63,759 nt of DNA from JAUSKF01 sp964355005 (GTDB lineage Bacteria > Patescibacteriota > Minisyncoccia > UBA6257 > WO2-44-18): NCBI GenBank assembly GCA_964355005.1, contig CAYHBX010000001.1, positions 1-63,759 of the forward strand. Reading direction: 5' to 3'. Shown piece after piece: positions 63,338-63,759 of this stretch (the first letter of the stretch is position 1; each line of letters begins with the position of its first letter). Under the pieces are notes generated by a model, which had not been told where the DNA came from, ran no database searches, and was given only the letters and a program-made list of their open reading frames with translations. Made by a program: the position numbers and the translations under genes.

Positions 63338-63759
63338 GTGAGCGGAAAAAAGAAGACGGAAGAAGATGTCGAGAAGAGTCAGAATCTGACCGAAGATGTG
63401 ATCGGAGCTCTCCGCGAGGAGAATGAAAGACTTCAGAAGTTGGTGGATGGCTCGGCCCCAAAGGAGCTGACCAAGTCCGTGCTGGAGGGCGCCCATGCGC
63501 AACTGCGGAAGATCAGCGACGGCGCCGGAGATCTGATGAGGGAATCGGCCAAAGCGTGCGATTCCATCACGGCTCTGCTCTCCAAGCTGGAGGTGACCAA
63601 GGTCAGCGAGATCAATGCCTCGGCTTGCAAGTTCCCCACCTGGAAAACCATCAAGCTGGGAACTCGTCCCAACGTGGCAGCTCTCAAGCGGGCGATCATC
63701 GCCCAGAAGAACCGGATCTCCCCCTGGGGTAATGACATTCTGGACAGAATCTCGGTCAG
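63338..63759 (+). CDS. Orphan coiled-coil protein with TWKTIKLG module, partial
   Basis: The GTG start lies seven bases after AAGGAGG. The first ~95 residues are a coiled coil (LTEDVIGALREENERLQKLV), then comes CKFPTWKTIKLGTRPNVAAL, identical at the DNA level for 128 bp to the gene at 56337. The window ends inside the gene. Its leader is a paralogue of the leader of the left-edge gene. Confidence 0.65.
   Translation, partial: MSGKKKTEEDVEKSQNLTEDVIGALREENERLQKLVDGSAPKELTKSVLEGAHAQLRKISDGAGDLMRESAKACDSITALLSKLEVTKVSEINASACKFPTWKTIKLGTRPNVAALKRAIIAQKNRISPWGNDILDRISV
63632..63759. repeat. 128-bp exact duplicate of 56514-56641
   Basis: Perfect match running to the last base of the window; the true length of the duplication is unknown. 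Confidence 0.85.

Overview
The window looks like a chromosomal segment of a reduced, fermentative-type bacterium of the Candidate Phyla Radiation (Patescibacteria, most like Parcubacteria/Paceibacteria). This is inference from gene content: a VirB4/PrgI/VirB6-like secretion cluster without a full conjugation set, a GtrA-like protein, a PilB-type ATPase, YvcK, a split DNA polymerase I, shortened HolA and UvrB, and many small proteins I cannot place. No 16S rRNA is present to confirm it.

Layout. 0-13 kb: Mur ligase, ruvA, uvrB, rpsT, holA, mutM, split polA, tsaE and ruvB, mixed with small orphan genes. 13.3 kb: a probable 6S-like RNA. 13.6-18.5 kb: pilB-type ATPase, a lipoprotein pair, a tRNA-Leu cluster broken up by palindromes, yebC, ruvC. 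18.7-25.8 kb: PBP1A, then the dnaN-dnaA / rpmH-rnpA-yidC-jag block, which is the classic origin neighbourhood; a parS-like site lies 20 kb away at 44.3 kb. 25.8-36.8 kb: one long minus-strand cluster for a type IV secretion-like envelope machine. 36.8-44 kb: rsmA, two acidic proteins, a PLD-family synthase, yvcK, yraN, a LAGLIDADG ORF. 44.5-48 kb: an IscU-like gene with an inserted zinc-ribbon, tRNA-Val, -Lys and -Arg each followed by a small satellite element, and metK. 48-63.8 kb: orphan genes, a translin-like protein, LysM-M23 peptidase, uvrD, recA, a RodZ-like protein, ftsK, HAD hydrolase, a phosphomannomutase cut in two by an element, folD, and a His-rich lipoprotein.

Two kinds of gene alternate. 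Housekeeping genes mostly lack a Shine-Dalgarno site and are separated by AT-rich or palindromic repeats, some of which also sit in frame inside coding sequences. The other kind has a strong AGGAG site, its own sigma-70 promoter (often TGCTAnAAT), its own terminator and GC-richer codons; most of these are orphans, but folD, the IscU-like gene and the translin-like gene are among them.

The most striking signal is a dense set of small palindrome-ended elements (about 25-260 bp). At least fourteen share ends of the type CCCCGCAC(A/C)TAA. Some end exactly on a start codon (tsaE, metK, jag, pmm second half, prgI-like), some carry flanking 5-bp direct repeats, one family interrupts tRNA-Leu genes in the D-arm, and another follows tRNA genes and ends in a copy of the tRNA 3' end. 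I treat this as the candidate undescribed system.
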